In this document: positions 6,991-14,630 of the stretch, one piece after another | Position numbering within the stretch: position 1 is the stretch's first letter | Layout of the letters: every line of letters starts with the position of its first letter | Source: Anaerolineaceae bacterium | GTDB lineage: Bacteria; Chloroflexota; Anaerolineae; Anaerolineales; Villigracilaceae | Reading direction: 5' to 3' | DNA length: 32,270 nucleotides | Assembly (NCBI GenBank): GCA_009885525.1 | Contig: VFKN01000177.1 | Coordinates: 1 to 32,270 of the forward strand | Notes under the pieces: model-generated | Seen by the model: only the letters and a program-made list of their open reading frames with translations | Database searches by the model: none | Told to the model about the DNA's origin: nothing | Position numbers and translations under genes: made by a program

Positions 6991-7943
6991 GCCAGTCCTA
7001 ATTTTTGTTTGAAGAATGGAATTGTACGGCGAATGCCTTCTTCGATATCCACTTTGGGCTCCCAATTTAAAATGTCGTGCGCGCGCGTAATGTCGGGGCG
7101 GCGGCGCTGTGGATCACGCGGGCTGCGCGCATCCACGTATGTAATGCCCGCTTTATTTTCCGTGATCCTGTTGATGGCTTCTGCAAATTGCAGGACGGTC
7201 ATTTCGACGGGATTGCCAATGTTGACAGGAAAATGTTCTTCGGAATAAAGCAATTTTATAATGCCGTCTACGAGATCATCCACGTAACAGAATGAGCGTG
7301 TCTGCTCGCCATCACCATAGACGGTAAGCGGCTGCCCTAGCAGGGCTTGCTTTAATAAATTGGGCAGGGCGCGTCCGTCTTCCATATCCATGCGCGGGCC
7401 GTAGGTGTTGAAGATACGCACAATGCTGGTGTTGACGTTATGGAAGCGGTGATATGCCATGGTTAAAGATTCGGCGAAACGTTTGGCTTCATCATATACG
7501 GCGCGTGTGCCGACCGGATCTACGTTTCCGGCATAGGTCTCCGGCTGTGGATGTACATCTGGGTCGCCGTAAATTTCGCTGGTGGATGCGAGTAAAAACT
7601 TTGCGTTATGCGCGCGCGCAATGCCGAGACAATTATGCGTGCCGAGTGCGCCCGCTTTCATGGTTTGAATGGGGAGGTTGAAGTATCCCGACTTCGACAG
7701 CGGGTTTGGGCTGGCTGGCGAGGCGAAATGCATAATTGCATCTATTTTCCCGGGGACAAAAATATAGTTCGAGACATCGCGTTTATAGAAAGAAAAATTT
7801 TCATTTCCTGCGAGATGCGCGATGTTATCCGGGCTGCCTGTGACGAAATTATCCATGCCGAGGACTTCGTGTCCGTCTGCGAGTAAACGGTCGCTAAGAT
7901 GTGAACCAAGAAAGCCCGCCGCGCCTGTGATTAAAATTCTCAT
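6987..7943 (-). CDS. NAD-dependent epimerase/dehydratase, probable UDP-glucuronate decarboxylase (UXS)
   Basis: The 318-residue short-chain dehydrogenase has the NAD-binding [10 protein letters not shown] at residues 7-16, MDNFVTG at about 30-36, and STSEIYGDP. The catalytic block [17 protein letters not shown] supplies the Tyr-x-x-x-Lys pair. The sequence GxRAxYDExKR and the later [10 protein letters not shown] are characteristic of UDP-glucuronic acid decarboxylase, which makes UDP-xylose. Length agrees with bacterial UXS. It heads an overlapping operon with a GtrA-like protein. Other extended SDRs such as dTDP-glucose dehydratase share the fold, but the YDEAKR signature favours UXS. Confidence 0.85.
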   Translation of the reverse strand: MRILITGAAGFLGSHLSDRLLADGHEVLGMDNFVTGSPDNIAHLAGNENFSFYKRDVSNYIFVPGKIDAIMHFASPASPNPLSKSGYFNLPIQTMKAGALGTHNCLGIARAHNAKFLLASTSEIYGDPDVHPQPETYAGNVDPVGTRAVYDEAKRFAESLTMAYHRFHNVNTSIVRIFNTYGPRMDMEDGRALPNLLKQALLGQPLTVYGDGEQTRSFCYVDDLVDGIIKLLYSEEHFPVNIGNPVEMTVLQFAEAINRITENKAGITYVDARSPRDPQRRRPDITRAHDILNWEPKVDIEEGIRRTIPFFKQKLGLA

Positions 7944-7972
7944 TGTTTTTTCCTTATATGAATTTGTTGATT

Positions 7973-8058
7973 CTCCCTCATCCCCGGCCCTTCCCCCAAA
8001 GGGGGAAGGGAGTCGGATTCCCCTCTCCCAGAGGGAGAGGGGTTAGGGGTGAGGGAGA
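7973..8058. repeat. Compound palindromic repeat cluster
   Basis: Two hairpins (ttcccccaaagggggaa and cccctctcccagagggagag) sit inside an outer inverted repeat attctccctcatcc / ggggtgagggagaat. The cluster fills the gap between the UXS gene and the propeller lipoprotein. It belongs with the clusters at 22937 and 29602. Confidence 0.8.
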
Positions 8059-8061
8059 ATT

Positions 8062-9648
8062 TTATTTCCAATCAATTATATTGATCAACCCATCGCCTGT
8101 CACTTGATAGGCTTGTGCGCTGCCGCTGTCGATCAACCAAAGATTATCCTGATACACCACCGCGATGAAGTCGCCGGTCTGGCCTTCGATAGGGTCTGGT
8201 GACCAGACCGGAGTTTGCGGTTCGATTCCGCTTGTATCTGTTGGCGGGAAAAGCACTTTGCGATTTGATCCATCGCGATCCATAAGAACTAAACGATAGC
8301 GGCTTGTGTCGCTTTGTTCGGTGAAGATGCTTTGCAAATACGCGACCTGATAATAACGCTCGCGCCCATTCCATCTTGCAGATGATGCGGCGGGAGATGA
8401 GAACATGCCCGCCACGTCCACCATCGAGACGTTCGCCGAGTTGCTAAACGAATACGCGGATAAATTGAAGAACGGCGATTCTTCGCTCGGGATCGGCGCG
8501 GGCGCGGGCGCATGTGATACATAATAAAGCGTGTTTCCATCCGCGCCCCAGGTGATGGGCGGAATCCACGCCCAGTTGTTATGCGTGTTGAGCGGGGTGA
8601 TATTCAGCAGCGGTTTGAGATATCCACCATCCTGATCCACCATCCCGATTTGATCAGGACGCGCATACGCGAGCCTGCCATCCGCGGAGTAGGCGAAGGA
8701 CATGCCCCACCAGCCATATACGCCGCCGCTGTTCGCATCCAGCATTTTGCGCGGAGCGCCGCCCACGACGCTGACGCGGTAAAGATCGTTGTTCGCCTGC
8801 CAGCCCGGCGCAGTCGCGCGCGGCTCAACCGTGGAGTATGCGACTGAACTTGTTTCAGGAATCCATTCGGCGTAGTGCACTACGTTGCTGGCTTGCAGCC
8901 AGACGGGTTTCGGGTCCACGCTGGTGGTGCGTACCGCCCAAAGCGTATTGATCTCTTCGCTGATCGGCTTTTTTGATTTGCGCGTGAAAAGCAAATAATC
9001 ACCTTTGGGAGATAACTTGAAGATATATCCATCGAGGTCGCCGGTGCCGACGAGGATGCGCCGATTCGCGGTCGAGCCTTCCATGATCCACGCGTTTCCG
9101 CCCGCGAGATAAACCAGCGCGCCGGATATATTCAACGGTGTGAACGATGAGCGCGCGCCGACCATCACGATTTCGGGCAGCGCTTCATTCAACGTCACCG
9201 TCTTCACCGCCGATTTGCTGGCTTCGACATTGTCTTCGAGAATTCTTCTGTATGTGATCTCTTGCAGCCCATTCACGCCGGCTTGTACGAGCCGCGTTTC
9301 ACCTTCTGGCAGGGTTTCGTTGCGCACGATCTGCCGTTCAAACGGAACAACGACTTGCCCGGTTTCAAAAACTTCCTTTACGCGTGTGAGTTTGATCGTG
9401 TCGCCGTTATTCAAGACCGTATAAAACGGCGGCTCGGAACGATCCAAACTTCCCGCTGTGATATTTATGGATTGCAAAACTTGTGTGACCGTGCTGCCCG
9501 CTTTGATCGTCACCGCGCGCGTCGCGCCGTCTGCGATGACACTGACGGTGATGTCTTCGCTGATCTGCGGGGCGCGGCAGGAAACACCGAGCGTGGCGAA
9601 TATTAGCAGAAACAGAATCAGAACAGAGCGAAGAAAGAAGCGCGGCAT
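8062..9648 (-). CDS. Lipoprotein with DUF348-like, G5 and beta-propeller regions
   Basis: The 528-residue protein starts with a lipoprotein signal ending in the lipobox LGVSC (Cys about residue 24). Residues about 30-95 (TVSVIADGATRAVTIKAGST) look like the ubiquitin-like DUF348 domain of YabE/resuscitation-promoting-factor-like proteins. Residues about 95-165 (VVPFERQIVRNETLPEGETR) form a G5 domain, known to bind cell-wall or extracellular sugars. The rest contains repeated SPKGDYLLFTRKSK, SADGRLAYARP and WGADGNTLYYVS units of a TolB/WD40-like propeller. It should be anchored outside the membrane and bind wall or extracellular material. The combination suggests an envelope sensor or scaffold; no enzyme motif is seen. 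Confidence 0.72.
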   Translation of the reverse strand: MPRFFLRSVLILFLLIFATLGVSCRAPQISEDITVSVIADGATRAVTIKAGSTVTQVLQSINITAGSLDRSEPPFYTVLNNGDTIKLTRVKEVFETGQVVVPFERQIVRNETLPEGETRLVQAGVNGLQEITYRRILEDNVEASKSAVKTVTLNEALPEIVMVGARSSFTPLNISGALVYLAGGNAWIMEGSTANRRILVGTGDLDGYIFKLSPKGDYLLFTRKSKKPISEEINTLWAVRTTSVDPKPVWLQASNVVHYAEWIPETSSVAYSTVEPRATAPGWQANNDLYRVSVVGGAPRKMLDANSGGVYGWWGMSFAYSADGRLAYARPDQIGMVDQDGGYLKPLLNITPLNTHNNWAWIPPITWGADGNTLYYVSHAPAPAPIPSEESPFFNLSAYSFSNSANVSMVDVAGMFSSPAASSARWNGRERYYQVAYLQSIFTEQSDTSRYRLVLMDRDGSNRKVLFPPTDTSGIEPQTPVWSPDPIEGQTGDFIAVVYQDNLWLIDSGSAQAYQVTGDGLINIIDWK

Positions 9649-9667
9649 GTCAGGTATAATCCAGCAG

Positions 9668-10240
9668 CTATTTGATCCTGCCGATCATGGTCATCACGCC
9701 GTCTGCAATGCTGATCGATTCCAAACGAAAGCCGATCGCGACGGGGCCAAAAGATCCGGTGAATGCTTCGGCAACAATGGCGTTGACTGTGGCGTTCAAG
9801 CCTTCGGGCGCGGCGAACGGACCGAAATCCGCGGTGACGATCTCAACCTTTGGCGCGCCTGTAGTCGGGTCGATGCTGACGTTGGTGGTGATGAGCATGT
9901 TGGCGGTGAATGAGCCGCGTGTGATCTTGCCGTAAAGTTGCATTTGATTGTCGCGCAGCAATACCTGCGGATCGGTGAACGGCGGATTTCCCTTCTCCAG
10001 CATTCTGGTTGCGATCAACGAGGTGAGTTGGCTTTCGGTGATGTTCAACGTCACCACGCCGCTTTCGGCACCCGTGACAAGCGCCTCAACAATTTGAGTT
10101 TGTACGCTTTGCACTTCGGCAGTTGAAACGGGAACGGTCTGGGTCGGGTAATCCGGCCCGCCGACGAAGACTGAGCAAGCCATTGATGCAAGCATAAAGA
10201 TGAGAATAAAGAAAGTAAGTGAATGTTTTTTATTTTTCAT
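9668..10240 (-). CDS. Small secreted lipoprotein of unknown function
   Basis: The 190-residue protein has a short basic start (MKNKKHS), a hydrophobic segment and a lipobox LASMAC, so it should be a membrane-anchored extracellular lipoprotein. The mature part has alternating beta-type sequence (GVVTLNITESQLTSLIATRM, DNQMQLYGKI, ANMLITTNVSID) like lipid-binding half-barrels, but I cannot name a family. The ATG at 10238-10240 is preferred over an upstream in-frame TTG. It lies 19 nt upstream of the G5/propeller lipoprotein on the same strand, so the two are probably co-transcribed. Confidence 0.65.
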   Translation of the reverse strand: MKNKKHSLTFFILIFMLASMACSVFVGGPDYPTQTVPVSTAEVQSVQTQIVEALVTGAESGVVTLNITESQLTSLIATRMLEKGNPPFTDPQVLLRDNQMQLYGKITRGSFTANMLITTNVSIDPTTGAPKVEIVTADFGPFAAPEGLNATVNAIVAEAFTGSFGPVAIGFRLESISIADGVMTMIGRIK

Positions 10241-10296
10241 AACATTGAATCCCAAAAAAGAATATTATTAAAATCATTAAGCGGAGCAATTATAGC

Positions 10297-10860
10297 ATGA
10301 GCGACTCTCAATCCACTTCCAATACTGAACTAAGCCTCGCGGCAAAGATCGAGGCGATGTTGTTCGTTTCAGCCGAGCCTGTGCCTGTCACGCAGCTCGC
10401 GACTGCGTTGGATATTAACGCGAGCGTCGTCGAGCGTGGATTAAAAGAACTCGACGACGCGCTTGCCACGCGCGGATTACGCCTGCAGCGCAATGCGGGA
10501 CGCGTGCAGTTGACTACCGCGCCCGAATTGGCTGAACTCGTCGAACTTTTTCTCGGCCTCGAAGCGACCACGCATCTCAGCCGCGCCGCGCTGGAGACTC
10601 TCGCGATTATCGCTTATCAACAGCCGTGTACCCGTCCGCAAGTGGATGCGCTCCGCGGTGTGAACAGCGACGGCATGATGAAGAGTTTGCTAAGTAAAGG
10701 CCTCGTTCAGGAATCCGGGCGCACTGATGGCCCAGGCCGCCCGATCTTATATTCCACTACGCCCGAATTTTTACAGCACTTCGGATTGAGCTCGATCATC
10801 GAGTTACCTCCGCTTGCCGCGCCTGTTGACGAAGAACATAACGTATTGTTAAAGGGATAA
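10297..10860 (+). CDS. scpB: Segregation and condensation protein B
   Basis: The 187-residue protein has the two winged-helix domains of ScpB: KIEAMLFVSAEPVPVTQLA at residues 17-35 and LSRAALETLAIIAYQQPCTR with QVDALRGVNSDGMMKSLLSKGLV at about 95-140. GRPILYSTTPEFLQHFGL closes the fold. ScpB dimers join ScpA and SMC in the condensin complex that compacts and segregates the chromosome. The gene is followed after 7 nt by the pseudouridine synthase gene, a very common pairing (scpA-scpB-rluB). scpA is not in the window. An imperfect -10-like ATTATAG sits directly before the ATG. Confidence 0.93.
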   Translation: MSDSQSTSNTELSLAAKIEAMLFVSAEPVPVTQLATALDINASVVERGLKELDDALATRGLRLQRNAGRVQLTTAPELAELVELFLGLEATTHLSRAALETLAIIAYQQPCTRPQVDALRGVNSDGMMKSLLSKGLVQESGRTDGPGRPILYSTTPEFLQHFGLSSIIELPPLAAPVDEEHNVLLKG

Positions 10861-10867
10861 TTTAATT

Positions 10868-11734
10868 ATGGAAGAAAGACTTCAAAAATTATTGGCACAA
10901 GCGGGCTACGGCTCGCGCCGCGCCTGTGAGGAATTCCTCATCCAAGGCCGCGTAAAGGTGAACGGAAAGGTTGCCGAGCTCGGACAAAAAGCCGACCTTG
11001 CCGTGGATCGAGTCACCATCGATGGCAAGGCTTTGCCCAAAGCCGAAGCGTTGACTTATATCGCATTATACAAACCGCGCAATGTACTCTCCGCCGTCGA
11101 GGGACAGGATGACCGCGAAACCGTGCGCGCGCTGATTCCCATCCCCGGGCATTTATATCCCGTTGGCAGGTTGGACTTCGACTCCGAAGGGCTGATCTTG
11201 ATGACCAACGATGGCGAGTTGACCAACAAGTTGACCCACCCGCGTTTTGGGCATGAGAAGGAATATCGCGTGCTGCTGGCGCGCAGGCCCGATGAAAAGC
11301 AAATGGAGGCGTGGCGGCGCGGCGTAGTTTTGGAAGATGGCGATAAGACCATGCCCGCGCAGGTAAATTTCCTCTCCTCCTCAGGTAAGGGCGTGTGGGT
11401 GCGGATTGTGATGGGCGAGGGCAAGAAACGCCAGATCCGCGAGACGGGGCGGCTGCTCGGCTTGCCGGTTGTTACGATTATCCGCTTGCGTATAGGCACG
11501 TTGAAACTTGGCAACCTCAAACCGCGCCAATGGCGCTATTTAACCGCTGGTGAAATCGCGGAATTAAAAGGCGAAGCGGCTGTGCCAAAACCGGTGATCA
11601 AATACAAACGCAGACCCGCGCAGATTCCAGAATCTAAAGACAAGCCGAAGCGACCGTTTCCCAAAGCGATCGATAAATCGAAGCGTCCGCTCTCCAAGAA
11701 AACCGATAAGCCGTTTAAGAAAAAATCTTATTAG
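10868..11734 (+). CDS. rluB: rRNA pseudouridine synthase, RsuA/RluB family
   Basis: The 288-residue protein has an N-terminal S4 RNA-binding domain (ERLQKLLAQAGYGSRRACEE, residues 3-22). The catalytic domain carries the GRLDFDSEGL motif at about residues 99-108, whose Asp attacks the target uridine. KKRQIRETGRLLGLPVVTIIRLRIG is the family end motif. It would convert a specific uridine in 23S (RluB) or 16S (RsuA) rRNA to pseudouridine. The symbol is a best guess from the scpB neighbourhood. The C-terminal 60 residues are a Lys/Pro-rich basic tail, likely RNA-binding and disordered. Confidence 0.88.
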   Translation: MEERLQKLLAQAGYGSRRACEEFLIQGRVKVNGKVAELGQKADLAVDRVTIDGKALPKAEALTYIALYKPRNVLSAVEGQDDRETVRALIPIPGHLYPVGRLDFDSEGLILMTNDGELTNKLTHPRFGHEKEYRVLLARRPDEKQMEAWRRGVVLEDGDKTMPAQVNFLSSSGKGVWVRIVMGEGKKRQIRETGRLLGLPVVTIIRLRIGTLKLGNLKPRQWRYLTAGEIAELKGEAAVPKPVIKYKRRPAQIPESKDKPKRPFPKAIDKSKRPLSKKTDKPFKKKSY

Positions 11735-11963
11735 ACCTCTTGCTTAAGTAATTTTCAGTCAACGAATAAATCCGATGGTCGAGTAGCCGCGTTCTTTTTC
11801 TTTGCGGCGTATCGAGACCATCCATGACAGAAAAACATAAATTACAACCAGTTTTTGATTTTGCAAGAGATCTATTAATTGATCTGTGATTAGATCCTAA
11901 AAGTCTCCTCGCCTGACACTCGTTACTGATTGCAAGACTCCCTTGCCTGATGTGACGAAGGTT

Positions 11964-11991
11964 GGCAGGCAGGGCCTTTAGGGTCTTTTTT
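11964..11991 (+). terminator. Possible terminator / palindromic element upstream of the DGR
   Basis: ggcaggcagggcctttaggg ends in a seven-T run (11985-11991). It can pair imperfectly with agatcctaaaag at 11892 or with ccttgcctg at 11941. It would end scpB-rluB transcription just before the DGR. Confidence 0.45.
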
Positions 11992-12002
11992 TATGTTGCT
12001 GG

Positions 12003-12008
12003 TATAAT
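12003..12008 (+). promoter_or_regulatory. Candidate -10 box of the DGR target gene
   Basis: A perfect TATAAT lies 28 nt before the ATG at 12037. No good -35 is visible at the expected spacing. Confidence 0.4.
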
Positions 12009-12036
12009 CGTATAAATTCGAATTTCATGGTGTCAG

Positions 12037-13452
12037 ATGGGTCATATTTTCATCAGTTACAGCCACAAAGATAAAGACTATGTCCACAAACTTCAAAATG
12101 TCCTGCAAAACGAGGGCTTTGAGGTTTGGATCGATGACCGTATTGATTATGGTGAAGAATGGCCCACCGAGATCGAATTGCGGCTGGATCAATGTGAGGC
12201 ATTTATTTTGGTTGTCAGCGAAAATGCGAAGAAATCAAAGTGGGTGCAAAATGAAGTGCGGCGGGCGGAGCGGACGGGAAAGCCTTTTTTTCCGCTTGTG
12301 CTTCAAGGTGATCCGTGGCTGTACATTGAAAGTATTCAATGGTTTGATGTCAAAGACGGATCCGTGCCTGACGAAAAATTTTTTCGGCGGCTTGCAAATT
12401 TTGCGACGAGAAGAAAATCTTCTGTCGAAAGACAGTATGAGCCGAAACCTGTAGGTCAAACAAACGCGCAGCGTGTTGAGCGCCTTGCTGAGAGACGAAC
12501 CACTACTGCTAACACTCGGGCTGTAAGCCCGACCTACGTCACCATTGGTGGAGTTGTGATCGTTGCTTTGTTGGGACTTATCTTTGGCATAAATTATCTT
12601 CTCAATATCCCCGCTTCTGTAACGCCGACTGAAACTGTAAATTCAACGCCTTTTGAAACAGCGGTTATCTCCACTTCAACTGAAACAAAAAATCCACCGA
12701 CGCGCACGCTCGTTCCGCCCGCATTTACGCCGACCCCTGGCATCGGCTCGATCTTCATGTCTGACGGCGTGACCATGCTTTACGTCCCGGCTGGAACTTT
12801 CTCGATGGGCAGCGAAAAAGATAATGATGAAAAGCCAATCCATTCCGTTGATTTGGATGGCTATTACATGGATAAATACGAAGTGACCAATGCCGCCTAC
12901 AAACGCTGCGTGGATGCGGGTACATGTGCCGCGCCAAAAGAAAGTAAGTCATACACGCGCCCCGCATATTATGGTAATTTTGAGTTTGACGAGTTTCCCG
13001 TCATTTATGTTGATTGGAACATGGCAAAGACCTACTGCGAATGGCGCGACTCAAGATTGCCCACCGAAGCCGAATGGGAAAAAGCCGCACGCGGTACAGA
13101 TGGGCGTACTTATCCGTGGGGTGAAGATATTAGCTGCGATAAATTGAATTACAATAATTGTACAGGAGACACGACCAAAGTTGGCAGTTATCTTGATGGC
13201 GTTAGCCCTTATGGACTTTACGATATGGCTGGCAACGTGTGGGAATGGGTGAGTGATTGGTATGATGGAAAATATTATCAAAATTCGCCCTCCTCGAATC
13301 CTTTGGGAGCGGCTTCTGGTTCATATCGCGTGCTGCGGGGCGGCTCGTGGAACTACGTCGATAACGTCACTCGTTCCTCGTATCGGTTCAACGTCACTCC
13401 CGATTACATCAGCAACGGCATCGGTTTCCGCTGCGCCCGCTCACTTCCTTGA
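12037..13452 (+). CDS. DGR target: TIR - transmembrane - FGE-sulfatase (C-type lectin) variable receptor
   Basis: This 471-residue protein begins with a TIR domain (residues 1-95: HIFISYSHKDKDYVHKL, GFEVWIDDRIDYGEEW, and SKWVQNEV with Glu73 at the position of the NAD-cleaving glutamate). Then come a basic linker and one membrane helix at about 167-189 (VTIGGVVIVALLGLIFGINY). A Thr/Pro-rich linker follows, then an FGE-sulfatase domain of C-type-lectin fold at about 235-471 (MLYVPAGTFSMGS, RLPTEAEWEKAARG, YGLYDMAGNVWEWVSDWYDG, LRGGSW). The last 40 residues are encoded by the DGR variable repeat. Basic residues before the helix favour TIR inside and lectin outside. It is probably a receptor whose ligand-binding face is diversified by the adjacent retroelement and which signals or kills through the TIR domain; ligand unknown. 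Confidence 0.9.
   Translation: MGHIFISYSHKDKDYVHKLQNVLQNEGFEVWIDDRIDYGEEWPTEIELRLDQCEAFILVVSENAKKSKWVQNEVRRAERTGKPFFPLVLQGDPWLYIESIQWFDVKDGSVPDEKFFRRLANFATRRKSSVERQYEPKPVGQTNAQRVERLAERRTTTANTRAVSPTYVTIGGVVIVALLGLIFGINYLLNIPASVTPTETVNSTPFETAVISTSTETKNPPTRTLVPPAFTPTPGIGSIFMSDGVTMLYVPAGTFSMGSEKDNDEKPIHSVDLDGYYMDKYEVTNAAYKRCVDAGTCAAPKESKSYTRPAYYGNFEFDEFPVIYVDWNMAKTYCEWRDSRLPTEAEWEKAARGTDGRTYPWGEDISCDKLNYNNCTGDTTKVGSYLDGVSPYGLYDMAGNVWEWVSDWYDGKYYQNSPSSNPLGAASGSYRVLRGGSWNYVDNVTRSSYRFNVTPDYISNGIGFRCARSLP
13327..13442 (+). repeat. DGR variable repeat (VR)
   Basis: This 116-nt segment aligns without gaps to the template repeat at 15017-15132 (offset 1690). It differs at 17 positions (13354, 13357, 13358, 13360, 13366, 13367, 13371, 13381, 13387, 13388, 13393, 13394, 13405, 13412, 13417, 13418, 13440). 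Every difference falls on an A in the template. Ten of fourteen template Asn codons are changed, to Tyr, Val, Asp, Val, Tyr, Phe, Val, Tyr, Ser and Gly; two changes are silent. The last 21 nt before 13440 are invariant and GC-rich, as expected of an initiation-of-mutagenic-homing sequence. VR encodes residues 431-469 of the target. Confidence 0.96.
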
Positions 13453-13535
13453 TCCTGTTTTCTGTGTTCTGGTTTTCTGATCTTCTGACTTCGCTAATTT
13501 ACAGAAGCGCTGTCTATTCACAGTCGTCCCACCTT

Positions 13536-13551
13536 CTCGCCGTAAGGCGAG
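13536..13551 (+). other. GC-rich hairpin with GTAA tetraloop downstream of VR
   Basis: ctcgcc (13536-13541) and ggcgag (13546-13551) enclose a GTAA (GNRA-type) loop, 93 nt after VR and 20 nt before the RT start codon. In the Bordetella phage DGR a hairpin just after VR helps target recognition. This one is farther away, so the role is uncertain. Confidence 0.4.
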
Positions 13552-13571
13552 TCGCGCAAAAAAAGGCGGTT

Positions 13572-14630
13572 ATGGGCAAAGCATACAATAACTTTTATCC
13601 GCAAATATATGATCTGATGAACTTGTGGCTTGCTTTTGGCAAAGCATCCAAAGGACGGCGTGGTCATCCTTCCATCGTTGCGTTTGAATACAATCTTGAA
13701 AAAGAGTTGGTGCAGCTGCGCGATGAATTGCGCGATGAAACATACATGCCGGGCGGTTATCGAAGTTTTACGGTGCATGAACCGAAGAGGAGAAAGATTT
13801 CAGCCGCGCCGTTTCGGGATCGGGTGGTTCATCATGCGCTAATGAATGTGGTTGGTCCCATGCTGGAAAGAAAATTTGTTTTTGATAGTTACGCCAATCA
13901 GGTTGGGAAAGGCACTCATAAGGCGCTGGATCGCTGTACATATTTCATGCGCCGTTATGAATATGTTTTACCTTGTGACATAAAGCAATTTTTTCCATCC
14001 ATTGACCACCAAATTCTAAAATCTGTGCTGGCGAACACTGTTAAGGATGCGCAGGCGTTGCAATTGATCGAACGTATCATTAAAAGTGGGGAAGGAGTGT
14101 TGAATGACGAATATGACATGACTTATTTTCAAGGAGATGATCTCTTTTCTAAAAACCGCCCGCGCGGTTTACCCATCGGTAATTTAACCAGTCAGTTTTG
14201 GGCGAACGTGTATATGAATGAATTGGATCAATTTGTCAAACAAAAATTGAAAGTTCGCGCCTATTTGCGTTATGTGGATGATTTTGCGTTGTTTTCAAAC
14301 GACAAAAAAGAACTGCGCGAATGGCGTGCCGCCATCATTAATTTTTTAGCGGGTTTGCGTTTGACCATTCACGAAGAGAGCGCGCATACTCGTCCTGTTT
14401 GGAAAGGAATTACCTTTTTAGGTTTTATTGTCTTTCCCGATCATCGCCGTTTGAAGCCGCCCAAAGGATATGCTTTCCGCCGCCGTTGGAAACATCTTTA
14501 TTCAATGCGTAAAAATGGAATGATGAGCTCCGACGATTTGAAAGTTCATGCGGTTGCATGGGCAAACCACGCGCGTTATGGCGATACGTGGAATTTAAGA
14601 AGAAAAATATTAAACTCGGTAAAATCATGA
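13572..14630 (+). CDS. Diversity-generating retroelement reverse transcriptase
   Basis: The 352-residue protein has the RT palm motifs: DIKQFFPSID at 136-145 (motif A), GLPIGNLTSQ at 199-208 (motif B) and YVDD at 234-237 (motif C). The Ile-Gly-x-x-x-Ser-Gln form of motif B, instead of the usual QGxxxSP, is typical of DGR RTs and is linked to error-prone copying at template adenines. No maturase or endonuclease domain follows, which argues against a group II intron. The start MGKAYNNFYPQIYD is chosen because the upstream extension (from 13449) overlaps the target gene and is hydrophobic, unlike RT N termini. Its stop overlaps the avd start (ATGA, 14627-14630), so the two are translationally coupled. 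Confidence 0.95.
   Translation: MGKAYNNFYPQIYDLMNLWLAFGKASKGRRGHPSIVAFEYNLEKELVQLRDELRDETYMPGGYRSFTVHEPKRRKISAAPFRDRVVHHALMNVVGPMLERKFVFDSYANQVGKGTHKALDRCTYFMRRYEYVLPCDIKQFFPSIDHQILKSVLANTVKDAQALQLIERIIKSGEGVLNDEYDMTYFQGDDLFSKNRPRGLPIGNLTSQFWANVYMNELDQFVKQKLKVRAYLRYVDDFALFSNDKKELREWRAAIINFLAGLRLTIHEESAHTRPVWKGITFLGFIVFPDHRRLKPPKGYAFRRRWKHLYSMRKNGMMSSDDLKVHAVAWANHARYGDTWNLRRKILNSVKS

Larger units (their letters stand above)
11735..12036. other. Intergenic region between rluB and the DGR
   Basis: No gene is seen. It holds agacctcttgc at 11735-11745 (shared with 20301-20311), an imperfect inverted repeat at 11774-11822 (gatggtc / gaccatc outer arms, gccgc / gcggc inner arms), the terminator-like element at 11964-11991 and a TATAAT at 12003. 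Confidence 0.6.

Noticed and set aside
12739..13452. True formylglycine-generating enzyme or sulfatase-modifying factor
   Set aside because: The fold matches, but the C terminus is the DGR variable repeat and the domain is joined to TIR and a membrane helix. It is better read as a lectin-like binding domain.
13572..14630. Group II intron or retron reverse transcriptase
   Set aside because: No maturase/endonuclease part or intron domain V is seen, motif B is of the DGR form, and a TR/VR pair and Avd are present.
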